Counted from the stretch's first letter, positions 1 to 7,499 are shown. The stretch: 9,608 nucleotides of DNA from Gammaproteobacteria bacterium (GCA_002694945.1 NZNP01000123.1:1-9608); one strand, 5' to 3'. Notes: generated by a model not told the origin, from the sequence alone. Numbers and translations: made by a program.

Positions 1-1
1 C

Positions 2-967
2 ATTAAGGATCGAATGCCTCTTGGCGATCATTTCAAACAAATTTTCAACGGATTCACAGCTAATTCCCATCCCATGTCGATGGTGGGTGCTGCGGTCGCA
101 GGCTTAGCCTCGTTGTTTCACGACCAGTTAGACATTTCAGACCCTGCTTATAGGCGCGAAGCAGCAATGCAATTGATCGCCAAAATTCCAACAATCTCCG
201 CCATGGCTTATAAGAAGAGCATCGGTGAAGATTTTATCGAGCCGGACCCTGGGCTAGACTATGCTAGCAACTTCCTTCACATGTGCTTTGGTAAAGCCGG
301 TGAAACCCCGAATGTCAGCAAAACTCTGGCTGATGCTCTAGACAGAATATTTATCCTGCATGCTGATCATGAACAGAATGCATCGACATCAACCGTTAGA
401 ATGGCTGGCTCAACCGAATGCAATCCTTTCGCAGCGATTTCCGCGGGTATCGCGGCACTCTGGGGACCATCACACGGTGGAGCAAACGAAGCAGTGCTGG
501 ATATGCTTATGGAGATAGGTGACGTTTCTCGAATTGAGGAATACGTCGCCAAAGCAAAAGACAAGGAAGATCCTTTCAAACTTATGGGCTTCGGGCATCG
601 GGTTTACAAAAACTCAGATCCTCGCGCGACAGTCATGCAAAGTAGTTGTCATGCCGTTCTTGAGGAACAAGGTGTAGAAAACGATCCTTTGCTGGCAATT
701 GCGAAAAACCTAGAAAAGCTCGCGAGAGAACAAGAGTACTTCATTGAACGAAACCTTTATCCCAATATAGATTTCTATTCAGGCATCACAATGAAAGCGA
801 TGAATATTCCAACGACAATGTTCACCGTGTTATTTACACTCGGTCGAATGCCAGGCTGGATAAGCCATTGGAATGAAATGATTGGTAATCCCTATAAAAT
901 TGCTCGCCCTCGCCAACTCTACCTCGGCGAGCACAAAAGGGACTACGTCCCGCTAGCAAATCGATAA
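2..967 (+). CDS. gltA: Citrate synthase, type II (5' truncated)
   Basis: Condenses acetyl-CoA with oxaloacetate to citrate in the cytoplasm, the entry step of the TCA cycle. The frame is open to the left edge, so the ATG at 14 is an internal methionine and roughly the first quarter of the protein lies outside the window. The visible 321 residues match the C-terminal part of the Gram-negative GltA type. Counting from the ATG at 14, the catalytic residues are His154 in [10 protein letters not shown], His195 in MGFGHRVYK and Asp253 in NIDFYSG, equivalent to E. coli His264, His305 and Asp362. The motif [14 protein letters not shown] (116-129) and the C-terminal KIARPRQLY (295-303) are also typical. 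It is followed after 22 bases by the cyclophilin gene on the same strand. Type II enzymes are usually hexamers inhibited by NADH, but the N-terminal NADH site cannot be checked here. Identification is very secure. Confidence 0.97.
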   Translation: MKDRMPLGDHFKQIFNGFTANSHPMSMVGAAVAGLASLFHDQLDISDPAYRREAAMQLIAKIPTISAMAYKKSIGEDFIEPDPGLDYASNFLHMCFGKAGETPNVSKTLADALDRIFILHADHEQNASTSTVRMAGSTECNPFAAISAGIAALWGPSHGGANEAVLDMLMEIGDVSRIEEYVAKAKDKEDPFKLMGFGHRVYKNSDPRATVMQSSCHAVLEEQGVENDPLLAIAKNLEKLAREQEYFIERNLYPNIDFYSGITMKAMNIPTTMFTVLFTLGRMPGWISHWNEMIGNPYKIARPRQLYLGEHKRDYVPLANR

Positions 968-975
968 GACTATAC

Positions 976-982
976 AGAAGGA
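976..982 (+). promoter_or_regulatory. Ribosome binding site setting a TTG start
   Basis: AGAAGGA lies 7 bases before the TTG at 990. This is good Shine-Dalgarno spacing, and it supports the TTG as the cyclophilin start because no in-frame ATG is available before the conserved domain begins. Confidence 0.6.
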
Positions 983-989
983 CATCACA

Positions 990-1493
990 TTGAACATCAC
1001 CGCAACAATCGAAACCAGCAAGGGCACAATCAATCTGACTCTCTTCCCCGATAAAACGCCGATTACGGTTCTCAGTTTTATTAACCTGGCGCAAAAGAAT
1101 TTTTACGATAATCTGAATTTCCATCGGGTCATTGCGAGCTTCATGATTCAAGGCGGCTGCCCCCTTGGAACGGGAACAGGTGGCCCAGGTTATCGTTTTG
1201 AAGATGAATTTGATGCCGAACTTAAGCATGACAGTCCTGGAAAACTATCGATGGCAAACGCAGGCCCAGGAACGAACGGCAGCCAATTCTTTATAACCCA
1301 TGTGCCTACACCTCATCTCGACGGAGCTCATAGTATTTTTGGCGCGGTTGACTCCGCAGAGGACCAGAAAGTCGTCGACTCTATCGAGCAAGGCGATAGT
1401 ATAATGTCAATCACCGTAGCCGGTGACACGGCCGAACTTCTCCACGCCCATGCAGATCGCATAGCGGCCTGGGATGAAGCTACCACGGACTAA
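990..1493 (+). CDS. Cyclophilin-type peptidyl-prolyl isomerase (cytoplasmic, PpiB-like)
   Basis: Catalyses cis-trans isomerisation of Xaa-Pro bonds and assists protein folding. The 167 residues form a single cyclophilin domain with no signal peptide, so a cytoplasmic location is likely. The active site is intact: Arg46 in NFHRVI, Phe51, Met52 and Gln54 in SFMIQGG, and Phe101 in GSQFFITH. The signature [20 protein letters not shown] spans residues 84-103. The position of the cyclosporin-contacting Trp of human CypA (WLDGKH) is His109 here (PHLDGAH), which suggests weak cyclosporin binding, as in other bacterial cyclophilins. About 20 residues (148-167, acidic and helical) extend past the core. 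The TTG start is supported by the AGAAGGA site before it. The gene sits between citrate synthase and a dehydrogenase at gaps of 22 and 18 bases, so it is probably cotranscribed. The fold assignment is secure; the exact orthologue is uncertain. Confidence 0.94.
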   Translation: MNITATIETSKGTINLTLFPDKTPITVLSFINLAQKNFYDNLNFHRVIASFMIQGGCPLGTGTGGPGYRFEDEFDAELKHDSPGKLSMANAGPGTNGSQFFITHVPTPHLDGAHSIFGAVDSAEDQKVVDSIEQGDSIMSITVAGDTAELLHAHADRIAAWDEATTD

Positions 1494-1511
1494 ACAATAG
1501 AGCTTACCACT

Positions 1512-2456
1512 GTGCGCGGTGTTATACTTGATGCAGACAGCGTCGGCAAAGATGTCGACCTATCGCCCATAACAGAGCTGCTAGACGACTGGCAAATATA
1601 TGAATCCACCTTGCCTTCGGAAACCTCTTCAAGGATAGCTGACGCCCAGATCGTACTTAGCAACAAGATACCTTTGACTGAATCGAATCTTAAACAGTCA
1701 AAAGTTCAATTCATCAGCGTTATGGCTACGGGCACAAACAACGTCGATTTGAACTTCACAAAAAAGCAAGGGATTACCGTAAGCAACGCAGTTGCGTATG
1801 CCACACCGTCGGTAGTGCAACATACCATAACCCTCATTCTAGCATTGTCAACGAATCTGCCGGCCTATTTGGGAGACGTCCGCAGAGGTGTCTGGCAACA
1901 CTCAAATGTTTTTTGCCTTTTGCAACATCCCATACAGGAGGTATCAGGAAAGAAACTGGGTATCATAGGCTTCGGCGAATTGGGTCGTGCTGTCGCAGAA
2001 GCAAGTAAAGGCTTAGGACTTGATGTCATAGTCAGCGAGAGGCCTGGTGAGGCTAACAGACCTGGTCGACGTGAGTTTAACGATGTCATCGCTCATGCAG
2101 ATTATCTTTCACTGCATTGCCCTCTAACAGACGATAATTATCACATGATTGGGCCAACGGTACTTTCTAAAATGAAACCGTCCGCATTCTTGATCAATAC
2201 AGCGCGAGGCGGGTTGGTTGATTCCAGTGCGCTTCTCGCTGCACTAAAAAGTGGAGAAATTGCAGGTGCTGCTGTTGACGTACTGGACATTGAACCTCCA
2301 AAAAATGATGAATCACTTATCACTAATTTTGATAACCTCCTAGTAACACCACACAATGCTTGGGGTGCTGTAGAATCTCGTAATCGGCTAATCGAACAGA
2401 TGAAAGAAAATATAGAGGCCTACCTCGCTAACCAACCCAAAAGGCAAGTAACCTGA
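1512..2456 (+). CDS. D-2-hydroxyacid dehydrogenase (glycerate dehydrogenase / hydroxypyruvate reductase type)
   Basis: NAD(P)H-dependent reductase of 2-oxoacids such as hydroxypyruvate or glyoxylate, acting in the cytoplasm. The 314 residues have the normal two-domain layout. The substrate-loop motif MATGTNNVDL is at 71-80, the Rossmann motif GFGELG at 153-158, and the catalytic triad is Arg232 (NTARGGLVD), Glu261 (DVLDIEPP) and His281 (TPHNAWG). The TPHNAWG..ESR signature resembles hydroxypyruvate reductases more than phosphoglycerate dehydrogenases, and no ACT domain follows. After the second beta strand the residues are Ser175-Glu176-Arg177 rather than a lone Asp, so NADPH use is possible; this is inference. 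The start is a GTG with only a weak AGAG site 9 bases upstream, but it fits the expected beginning of the family (MRGVILDAD). It lies in a probable operon with gltA, cyclophilin and acyl-CoA dehydrogenase. The exact substrate is not determinable. Confidence 0.9.
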   Translation: MRGVILDADSVGKDVDLSPITELLDDWQIYESTLPSETSSRIADAQIVLSNKIPLTESNLKQSKVQFISVMATGTNNVDLNFTKKQGITVSNAVAYATPSVVQHTITLILALSTNLPAYLGDVRRGVWQHSNVFCLLQHPIQEVSGKKLGIIGFGELGRAVAEASKGLGLDVIVSERPGEANRPGRREFNDVIAHADYLSLHCPLTDDNYHMIGPTVLSKMKPSAFLINTARGGLVDSSALLAALKSGEIAGAAVDVLDIEPPKNDESLITNFDNLLVTPHNAWGAVESRNRLIEQMKENIEAYLANQPKRQVT

Positions 2457-2459
2457 GGA
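2454..2459 (+). promoter_or_regulatory. Ribosome binding site overlapping the previous stop codon
   Basis: TGAGGA contains the stop codon of the dehydrogenase gene. It is 3 bases from a TTG at 2463 and 12 bases from an ATG at 2472. Neither spacing is ideal, so the site does not settle the start. It does suggest coupled translation of the acyl-CoA dehydrogenase. Confidence 0.4.
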
Positions 2460-2471
2460 CTATTGATTTCG

Positions 2472-3659
2472 ATGGAAACATTTCAACAAGAAGTTAGAGA
2501 CTGGTTAGAGACTAATTGTCCCGCCAGCATGCGAACCCCTCCTAGTTCCGAGGATGAAACTGTTTGGGGTGGGCGGAAGGCGGTCTTTCCCAATGAGGAA
2601 GCCAAATCCTGGCTCAATGCCATGGGCAGCAAAGGATGGACCTGCCCTACTTGGCCCAAAGAATATGGCGGCGGAGGCCTTTCTTTTGAAGAAAACCAAG
2701 TTCTTCAAAGCGAGCTGGCCCGCATCAACGCTAGGCCGGCTCTCGTTTCATTCGGTATCAGTATGCTTGGCCCCGTCTTGCTTGAATATGGCACGGAAAA
2801 ACAAAAGCAGGAGCACATTCCTAAGATTGTCCGTGGCGAAATTAGGTGGTGCCAGGGCTATAGCGAACCCGGGTCAGGCTCGGACCTCGCTAGCCTGCAA
2901 ACCAGAGCTACCCTCGATGGTGACGACTACATAGTCAATGGCTCTAAGATTTGGACGTCCTACGCTAACCACGCGGACTGGATTTTCTGCTTGGTTCGCA
3001 CCGATACAGAATCGCCCAAGCATGAGGGTATTAGTTTCTTGCTTTTCGATATGAGCTCGGCAGGGGTAACAACAAAACCTATCCAGTTAATCAGTGGGGC
3101 TTCTCCATTTTGTGAAACTTTTTTCGACGACGTCAGAGTTCCTCGCGAGAATTTGATGGGAAAAGAAAATCAGGGATGGACTATTGCCAAGCAACTACTG
3201 CAACATGAGCGCAACATGGTGGCTGGTATGGGCATGCGTACCAGAAGTAAAAGCTCTACCAACAGCATGGAAAATCAGGCTAAAAAATATCTGGGTGAAA
3301 CAAGTGGAAAAATCGCGGACCAGAATGTCCGGACCGCAATCACCCAGCATAAAATGGATGGTGAGGCTTTCTCTTTGACGCTTCGCCGAGCGGCACAGGA
3401 GTCAAAAACGACATCGGCACCATCACCTGCTTCTTCAATGTTCAAGTATTACGGTACCGAGCAAAACAAAACACGCTTCGAGATCATCCTTAGTTTTATG
3501 GGTTGTCAAAGTATGGGTTGGGAAGGAGATGGTTTTGAAGAAAGAGAGCTATCAGCAACAAGGGAGTGGTTGCGCTCAAAGGCTAATTCTATTGAGGGTG
3601 GAACCTCAGAAGTGCAGCTAAATATTATTGCCAAGAGAGTTTTGGGCTTACCTGACTAA
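2472..3659 (+). CDS. Acyl-CoA dehydrogenase
   Basis: FAD-dependent alpha,beta-dehydrogenation of an acyl-CoA thioester, passing electrons to electron-transfer flavoprotein. Numbering from the alternative TTG at 2463, the N-terminal helical domain covers about residues 5-125. The FAD/substrate segment WCQGYSEPGSGSDLAS is at 129-144, KIWTSYA at 162-168 and TFFDDVRVP at 219-227. The C-terminal helical domain ends with NSIEGGTSEVQLNIIAKRVL (375-394), where Glu378 is the likely catalytic base. I prefer the ATG at 2472 because the protein then begins METFQQEVRDWLETNCPASM, the usual start of this subgroup. The TTG at 2463 adds only three residues and is closer to the ribosome site. Length (395-398) is normal and the frame is intact. 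It is last in the gltA-side gene string. Chain-length preference is unknown; NCPASMRTP and WTSYANHADWIF suggest the uncharacterised relatives common in fatty-acid or alkane degraders. Confidence 0.93.
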   Translation: METFQQEVRDWLETNCPASMRTPPSSEDETVWGGRKAVFPNEEAKSWLNAMGSKGWTCPTWPKEYGGGGLSFEENQVLQSELARINARPALVSFGISMLGPVLLEYGTEKQKQEHIPKIVRGEIRWCQGYSEPGSGSDLASLQTRATLDGDDYIVNGSKIWTSYANHADWIFCLVRTDTESPKHEGISFLLFDMSSAGVTTKPIQLISGASPFCETFFDDVRVPRENLMGKENQGWTIAKQLLQHERNMVAGMGMRTRSKSSTNSMENQAKKYLGETSGKIADQNVRTAITQHKMDGEAFSLTLRRAAQESKTTSAPSPASSMFKYYGTEQNKTRFEIILSFMGCQSMGWEGDGFEERELSATREWLRSKANSIEGGTSEVQLNIIAKRVLGLPD

Positions 3660-3824
3660 TATTCGACTTGTAGCAGTCTTCGATACCAGCTGGAGAACCC
3701 CCTAACAGTGTTTCCCTCTTGCATAAGCAGGAAATATTGGAAGAGGCGGATTACTTGTTCGAGATAAATCCACAGAACCAAGTATTTAAATGATTGGTGA
3801 TAGCATTTACCTTGATTGGGGCAT

Positions 3825-5063
3825 TCAGCGCATCAGACTTCTCATGGCTGATTCAATTCCATTGTCACTAAGGAAAAACATCCTATTTTCAACCCTCTTG
3901 CTAATCATTTGAATGGAAAACGAATCTGACCAACGTTTCTCTGAAACTGGGTTAAGCCAAACTACAGAACGAAAATGATCGCACAAGCGTTTGAGCCAGA
4001 CTTCGCCTGGTTCAGCATTAAAGTGCTCGACACTGCCGCCTTTTTCAGTAATTTCCCATTGCCCCATTTCAGCATCACCAACAATGATTAATTTATAGTC
4101 AGATGGATACTTGTTCACTAACTGCCAAGTAGAGACACGATCCTGAAAACGTCGCTCGTTATTGTCCCAAACGCCTTCATAGAGAAAGTTGTGGAAATAA
4201 TAAGCATCAAGGTATTTAAACTCTGTACGAGCAGCGGAGAATAACTGCGAGCATAACTCGATATGCTGATCCATAGACCCACCAACGTCATAGAGCATAA
4301 GTACTTTGACAGCATTACGTCGCTCTGGAATTTCCACGATATTCAGTAGACCAGCATTTTTTGCCGTGGAATTTATCGTGCCGGTCAGGTCCAATTCTAG
4401 ATTCGCCGCTTCCCTAGCCCAACGACGAAGCCTTCTTAGTGATATCTTTAAGTTCCGCGTCCCTAATTCAACATCTGGATCATAGTCTGCGAATTCTCGG
4501 TCCAGCCAAACTTTAGTAGCCCTTCGCCTTCTTTCACCAGCATCTTGATCGCGCGATCCTTCTTCACCCCTCTCAGAAGAGCCTTCTCCAGATTCACCTT
4601 CCTCACCGGAACCCTCCTTTCCAGCCTCTCCTTCGCCTTCGCCTTCGCCTTCGCCTTCTCCTTCGCCTTCTCCTTCGCCTTCTCCTTCGCCTTCGCCTGG
4701 ATTTAAGGCTTCATTAATGAGCGCCTCGCGCATCGACTTCACACCGGACTGGTAATCATCTAGCAACTGTCGAGACTCATCGTCTGGCGGAAGATATCTA
4801 TTAATTTCCCGCTTGATTACCGAGTCATCGTCTTCAAACATTCCAACCCATCGGTCGATACCATCGAAGTAGGAGGAGAAAGCGCGATCGAACCTATCGT
4901 AAAATTTTTCGTCTTTAACAAGAACCATGCGACTCATGAAATAAAAGTCATCCTGGTCTGCAAACACTAGATTTCTGCGCAACAAGGTCAATAGATCAAT
5001 AAACTCTCTAAGCGATACTGGAATCTGATAACGACGAAGATGATCAAAAAAACCAAACAACAT
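3825..5063 (-). CDS. VWA domain protein, CoxE-like family, with a Gly-Glu repeat linker
   Basis: Member of the CoxE-like VWA proteins, which usually work with a MoxR-type AAA+ ATPase as a metal-dependent chaperone pair. A helical N-terminal domain (1-115) begins MLFGFFDHLRRYQIPVSLRE, the typical family start. A low-complexity acidic linker (121-178) contains twelve consecutive Gly-Glu pairs at 123-146 and then mixed G/E/S/R. Next is RRATKVWLDREFADYDPD (180-197). The VWA domain (about 250-412) has the family MIDAS variant DVGGSM at 259-264, then YYFHNFLYEGVW (288-299), YKLIIVGDAEMG (323-334), GGSVEHFN (342-349) and the ending IESAMRSLMR. It has no signal peptide or membrane segment, so it is probably cytoplasmic. 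No ribosome site is visible before the ATG. A MoxR gene is not adjacent: the upstream neighbour is a divergent transporter and the downstream one a convergent acyl-CoA dehydrogenase. The client is unknown. Confidence 0.9.
   Translation of the reverse strand: MLFGFFDHLRRYQIPVSLREFIDLLTLLRRNLVFADQDDFYFMSRMVLVKDEKFYDRFDRAFSSYFDGIDRWVGMFEDDDSVIKREINRYLPPDDESRQLLDDYQSGVKSMREALINEALNPGEGEGEGEGEGEGEGEGEGEGEGEAGKEGSGEEGESGEGSSERGEEGSRDQDAGERRRRATKVWLDREFADYDPDVELGTRNLKISLRRLRRWAREAANLELDLTGTINSTAKNAGLLNIVEIPERRNAVKVLMLYDVGGSMDQHIELCSQLFSAARTEFKYLDAYYFHNFLYEGVWDNNERRFQDRVSTWQLVNKYPSDYKLIIVGDAEMGQWEITEKGGSVEHFNAEPGEVWLKRLCDHFRSVVWLNPVSEKRWSDSFSIQMISKRVENRMFFLSDNGIESAMRSLMR
4626..4697 (-). repeat. Hexanucleotide tandem repeat coding (Gly-Glu)12
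   Basis: Twelve uninterrupted six-base units on the coding (minus) strand, mostly GGCGAA with interspersed GGAGAA and a final GGAGAG, encode residues 123-146 of the VWA protein. Each unit is two codons, so gain or loss of units keeps the reading frame and only changes linker length. The third-base variation (C or A at the Gly codon) means the array is not perfectly homogeneous. Confidence 0.95.
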
Positions 5064-5202
5064 ATTAATAACGTAAGGAGATATCTCTGGTTACTATAAC
5101 GCAGAACCCGGGCATCATACCTAACACCAGCCTAGCTAAAAAACCATTTCTTCCAAGATCAAGCGACAACCTCCTATACTTAGACTTGATCAGTGTGGCA
5201 AA

Positions 5203-5230
5203 TTTTTGCAGCGTTAGTATCTTGCAAAAA
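5203..5230. promoter_or_regulatory. Inverted repeat, candidate operator
   Basis: Perfect 8-base arms TTTTTGCA (5203-5210) and TGCAAAAA (5223-5230) are separated by 12 bases, giving a 20-base centre-to-centre distance, close to two helical turns. The left arm is also part of a smaller palindrome, GCAAA-TT-TTTGC (5198-5209 approximately). The layout suits a dimeric regulator in a divergent promoter region. AT-rich arms also arise by chance, so function is inferred. Confidence 0.35.
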
Positions 5231-5375
5231 ACTGATTCACCCGTTCTTTAAAAAACCCCAATAGCGATCGGACAAAAAAAGAAACATCGTCGATTCAGTC
5301 AGTTTGAAATCAGTGGCACGACATAGCTTATTTGTTGCAGTCATTGATAGGGTAGTCGGGCAGCAGTTCCTTGGG

Positions 5376-5384
5376 TGCTATACT
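5376..5384 (+). promoter_or_regulatory. Extended -10 promoter of the type I secretion operon
   Basis: TGCTATACT matches the extended -10 pattern TGn followed by a hexamer, with TATACT (5379-5384) one mismatch from TATAAT. No convincing -35 is visible 16-18 bases upstream, which fits an extended -10 promoter. Transcription would be expected to start about 7 bases after the hexamer, at about 5391, which is the A of the transporter ATG. Confidence 0.5.
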
Positions 5385-5390
5385 CAATAG

Positions 5391-7499
5391 ATGCAGAATC
5401 AATCAATAGAATCCAGCCAAAAACATGACCCTCTGCTCGCAGCACTGGTAGTAATGACCAAGCTCCACCACAAACCTCAGAGCGCCGAGAGCCTAATAGC
5501 AGGATTACCTTTAGAAAACGGAGTGCTGACATCAACCCTTTTTCTACGGGCCGCCTCAGCTGCTGGATTTATCGCTGATTACGTTGATCGTTCACTGGCT
5601 GACATAAACCATCTACTTCTACCTGTGGTCCTGGAACTTAACGATGGGCAGGTAGGCATTCTGATCGCTAAGGAAACAGATCTCTGCAGGATTATCTCTC
5701 CTGAAAGTCCGGAAGAAATAAATGAACTCAGTCTAGAGGCGTTATCGAATCAATATACCGGCAATTGCTACTTTTTGAAACTGACTGAAGAGAAAAAAAC
5801 GGCACTAACAAGCAAAGATTGGTTTTGGGATACGATCAAGAAATCAAAAGGAATCTATTCCGAGGTCTTAGCCTCTTCTTTGCTTATCAATCTGTTTGCA
5901 TTAGTGACGCCCCTTTTCATAATGAATGTCTATGATCGAGTCGTTCCCAACCAAGCAATAGAGACTCTATGGGTTCTTACGTCAGGAGTTGTGGTCATCT
6001 TTATTTTCGATTTTGTCATGAAATCATTACGAGGCTATTTCATTGACGCGGCCAGTAAACGAGCCGACATCATGCTATCTGCTCAAACATTTTCTCGCGT
6101 CTTAGATATCAAAATGAAAGACCATCCCGAGCGCGTCGGCTCATTCGCGAACAATCTACAAGAATTTGATTCTTTTCGCGACTTTTTCACTTCGACGACC
6201 CTCATTGCACTGATTGATCTACCTTTTGTGGTTTTATTCTTACTGCTGATCTATTTCATTGGCGATGATCTAGCTCTAGTACCGGCGGTGGCTATACCTA
6301 TTATTTTGATATCAGGCTATCTATTTCAAAAACCATTGCAAGAGGTTATTAGTCAGACCTTTAGGGACGGAGCAGCAAAACATGCAATGCTTATCGAAGT
6401 TTTATCTGCTTTAGACACCATTAAAGGCAATCGAGCAGAAGGCGGAATGCAGAAACGTTGGGAAGAATTCAACTCAACACTCGCGAAACTGGGCCTACGT
6501 TCACGTTTTCTTTCACTAGTCATGCTAAACCTCGCTCAGTTTATACAACAGATTTCTACGGTCGCTGTTGTCACTTTGGGTGTATACGCGATAGCTGATG
6601 GCAATCTGTCCGTCGGTGGCCTCATTGCATGCACAATATTGACTGGCCGATGCCTGGCTCCCATGGGGCAGGTCACAACCATCCTAACAAAGTATCACTA
6701 CTCGCTGGCTGCATTCGAGGCAGTTGATAACATCATGCACCTCCCGGTGGAGAGACCAGCTGACAAGAAATTTCTACATCGTCCCAACATAGATGGTTTT
6801 ATACAATTCAGGGATGTCACCTTTACATACAAAGAACAAAAGCTGCCTGCTCTCGACAAGGTCTCTTTCCAGGTCAATCCAGGCGAGAAAGTCGGCATCA
6901 TCGGACGCATGGGGTCGGGCAAATCAACCTTACAAAGGTTACTCCTGAACTTTTATACCCCTTCCTCTGGAGCGATCCTCATCGACGGGACGGATATAAA
7001 TCAGATCGATCCAACCGACCTTCGACGCAATATAAGCCAAGTATCTCAAGATATATCGCTATTTAATGGTTCGGTACGAGAAAATATTGTTCTGGGGTCG
7101 TCCCTTGTGGACGATCAGGCAGTCCTTGATGCAGCTCGCATCGCAGGCATTCTTGAGCACTTCAATCAACATCCCAAAGGCTTTGATTTGAACGTCGGTG
7201 AGCGTGGCAAATTTTTGTCTGGTGGTCAGCGGCAGGGCATCGCCATAGCAAGAGCGATTATAACTGGCTCCCCAATCATTCTGCTCGATGAACCAACGGC
7301 AGCTATGGACAACACTAGCGAACAACATTTCAAAATCGAGTTCGCAAACTACGCTGACGACAAAACTGTTCTTTTAAACACTCATAAATCATCGATGCTG
7401 GATCTGATCGATCGGCTGATCGTTTTAAATGAAGGCAAATTAGTTGCTGACGGACCACGCCAAGAGGTTTTGGATCTCCTTTCAGGTAGCAAAACATGA
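5391..7499 (+). CDS. Type I secretion ABC transporter (LapB/LssB type) with degenerate C39-like domain
   Basis: Inner-membrane ATPase that recognises and drives export of an unfolded substrate, typically an RTX adhesin or exoenzyme, through a tripartite type I system. The 702 residues contain an N-terminal C39-like domain (about 12-135) with no Cys in the place of the peptidase motif, so it probably binds rather than cleaves substrate. A six-helix membrane domain follows (about 155-445; hydrophobic spans near 161-181, 193-210, 268-290, 295-312, 385-402, 408-425). In the ATPase domain, Walker A is GRMGSGKST (505-513), the Q-loop Gln553, the signature LSGGQ (609-613), Walker B IILLDE (629-634) and the switch His665. 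An in-frame TAG immediately precedes the ATG, so this is the earliest start; Met22 would cut into the N-terminal domain. No ribosome site is visible. It overlaps the adaptor gene by 4 bases. Its substrate is not encoded nearby. Confidence 0.95.
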   Translation: MQNQSIESSQKHDPLLAALVVMTKLHHKPQSAESLIAGLPLENGVLTSTLFLRAASAAGFIADYVDRSLADINHLLLPVVLELNDGQVGILIAKETDLCRIISPESPEEINELSLEALSNQYTGNCYFLKLTEEKKTALTSKDWFWDTIKKSKGIYSEVLASSLLINLFALVTPLFIMNVYDRVVPNQAIETLWVLTSGVVVIFIFDFVMKSLRGYFIDAASKRADIMLSAQTFSRVLDIKMKDHPERVGSFANNLQEFDSFRDFFTSTTLIALIDLPFVVLFLLLIYFIGDDLALVPAVAIPIILISGYLFQKPLQEVISQTFRDGAAKHAMLIEVLSALDTIKGNRAEGGMQKRWEEFNSTLAKLGLRSRFLSLVMLNLAQFIQQISTVAVVTLGVYAIADGNLSVGGLIACTILTGRCLAPMGQVTTILTKYHYSLAAFEAVDNIMHLPVERPADKKFLHRPNIDGFIQFRDVTFTYKEQKLPALDKVSFQVNPGEKVGIIGRMGSGKSTLQRLLLNFYTPSSGAILIDGTDINQIDPTDLRRNISQVSQDISLFNGSVRENIVLGSSLVDDQAVLDAARIAGILEHFNQHPKGFDLNVGERGKFLSGGQRQGIAIARAIITGSPIILLDEPTAAMDNTSEQHFKIEFANYADDKTVLLNTHKSSMLDLIDRLIVLNEGKLVADGPRQEVLDLLSGSKT

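Larger units (their letters stand above)
5064..5390. promoter_or_regulatory. Divergent intergenic region between the VWA gene and the secretion operon
   Basis: This 327-base stretch holds no convincing gene. It separates two divergent genes, so it should contain both promoters. Seen directly: an AT-rich inverted repeat at 5203-5230; an extended -10 box for the plus strand at 5376-5384; a possible minus-strand -10 (TATAGT, complement of 5093-5098) with no good -35, about 30 bases before the VWA start; runs of A at 5250-5255 and 5274-5280; and a weaker 7-base inverted pair ACTGATT (5231-5237) / AATCAGT (5308-5314). Neither gene has a clear Shine-Dalgarno sequence. The purine-rich AAGGAG at 5073-5078 is on the plus strand and so cannot serve the VWA gene. 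Confidence 0.6.

Noticed and set aside
834..1229. Minus-strand open frame of 131 codons across the gltA/cyclophilin junction
   Set aside because: It lies antisense to two confidently identified genes and shows no recognisable domain; it is a shadow of their codon use.
2554..2934. Second plus-strand open frame of 126 codons inside the acyl-CoA dehydrogenase
   Set aside because: It overlaps conserved acyl-CoA dehydrogenase sequence in another frame and has no family features of its own.
3715..3746. Possible hairpin CCTCTT / AAGAGG between the convergent acyl-CoA dehydrogenase and VWA genes
   Set aside because: A six-base stem with a 20-base loop and no T-run on either strand is too weak to call a terminator. 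The rest of the 165-base gap shows only a chance CCAGCTGG palindrome at 3686-3693.
4626..4697. Hexanucleotide array considered as a CRISPR or intergenic satellite
   Set aside because: The units are contiguous, six bases long, without spacers, and lie in frame inside the VWA coding sequence.
5391..5800. Active C39 bacteriocin-processing peptidase in the transporter N-terminus
   Set aside because: The N-terminal domain lacks the Cys-containing motif expected at its start. The two Cys residues visible (99 and 126) lie late in the domain and outside that context.
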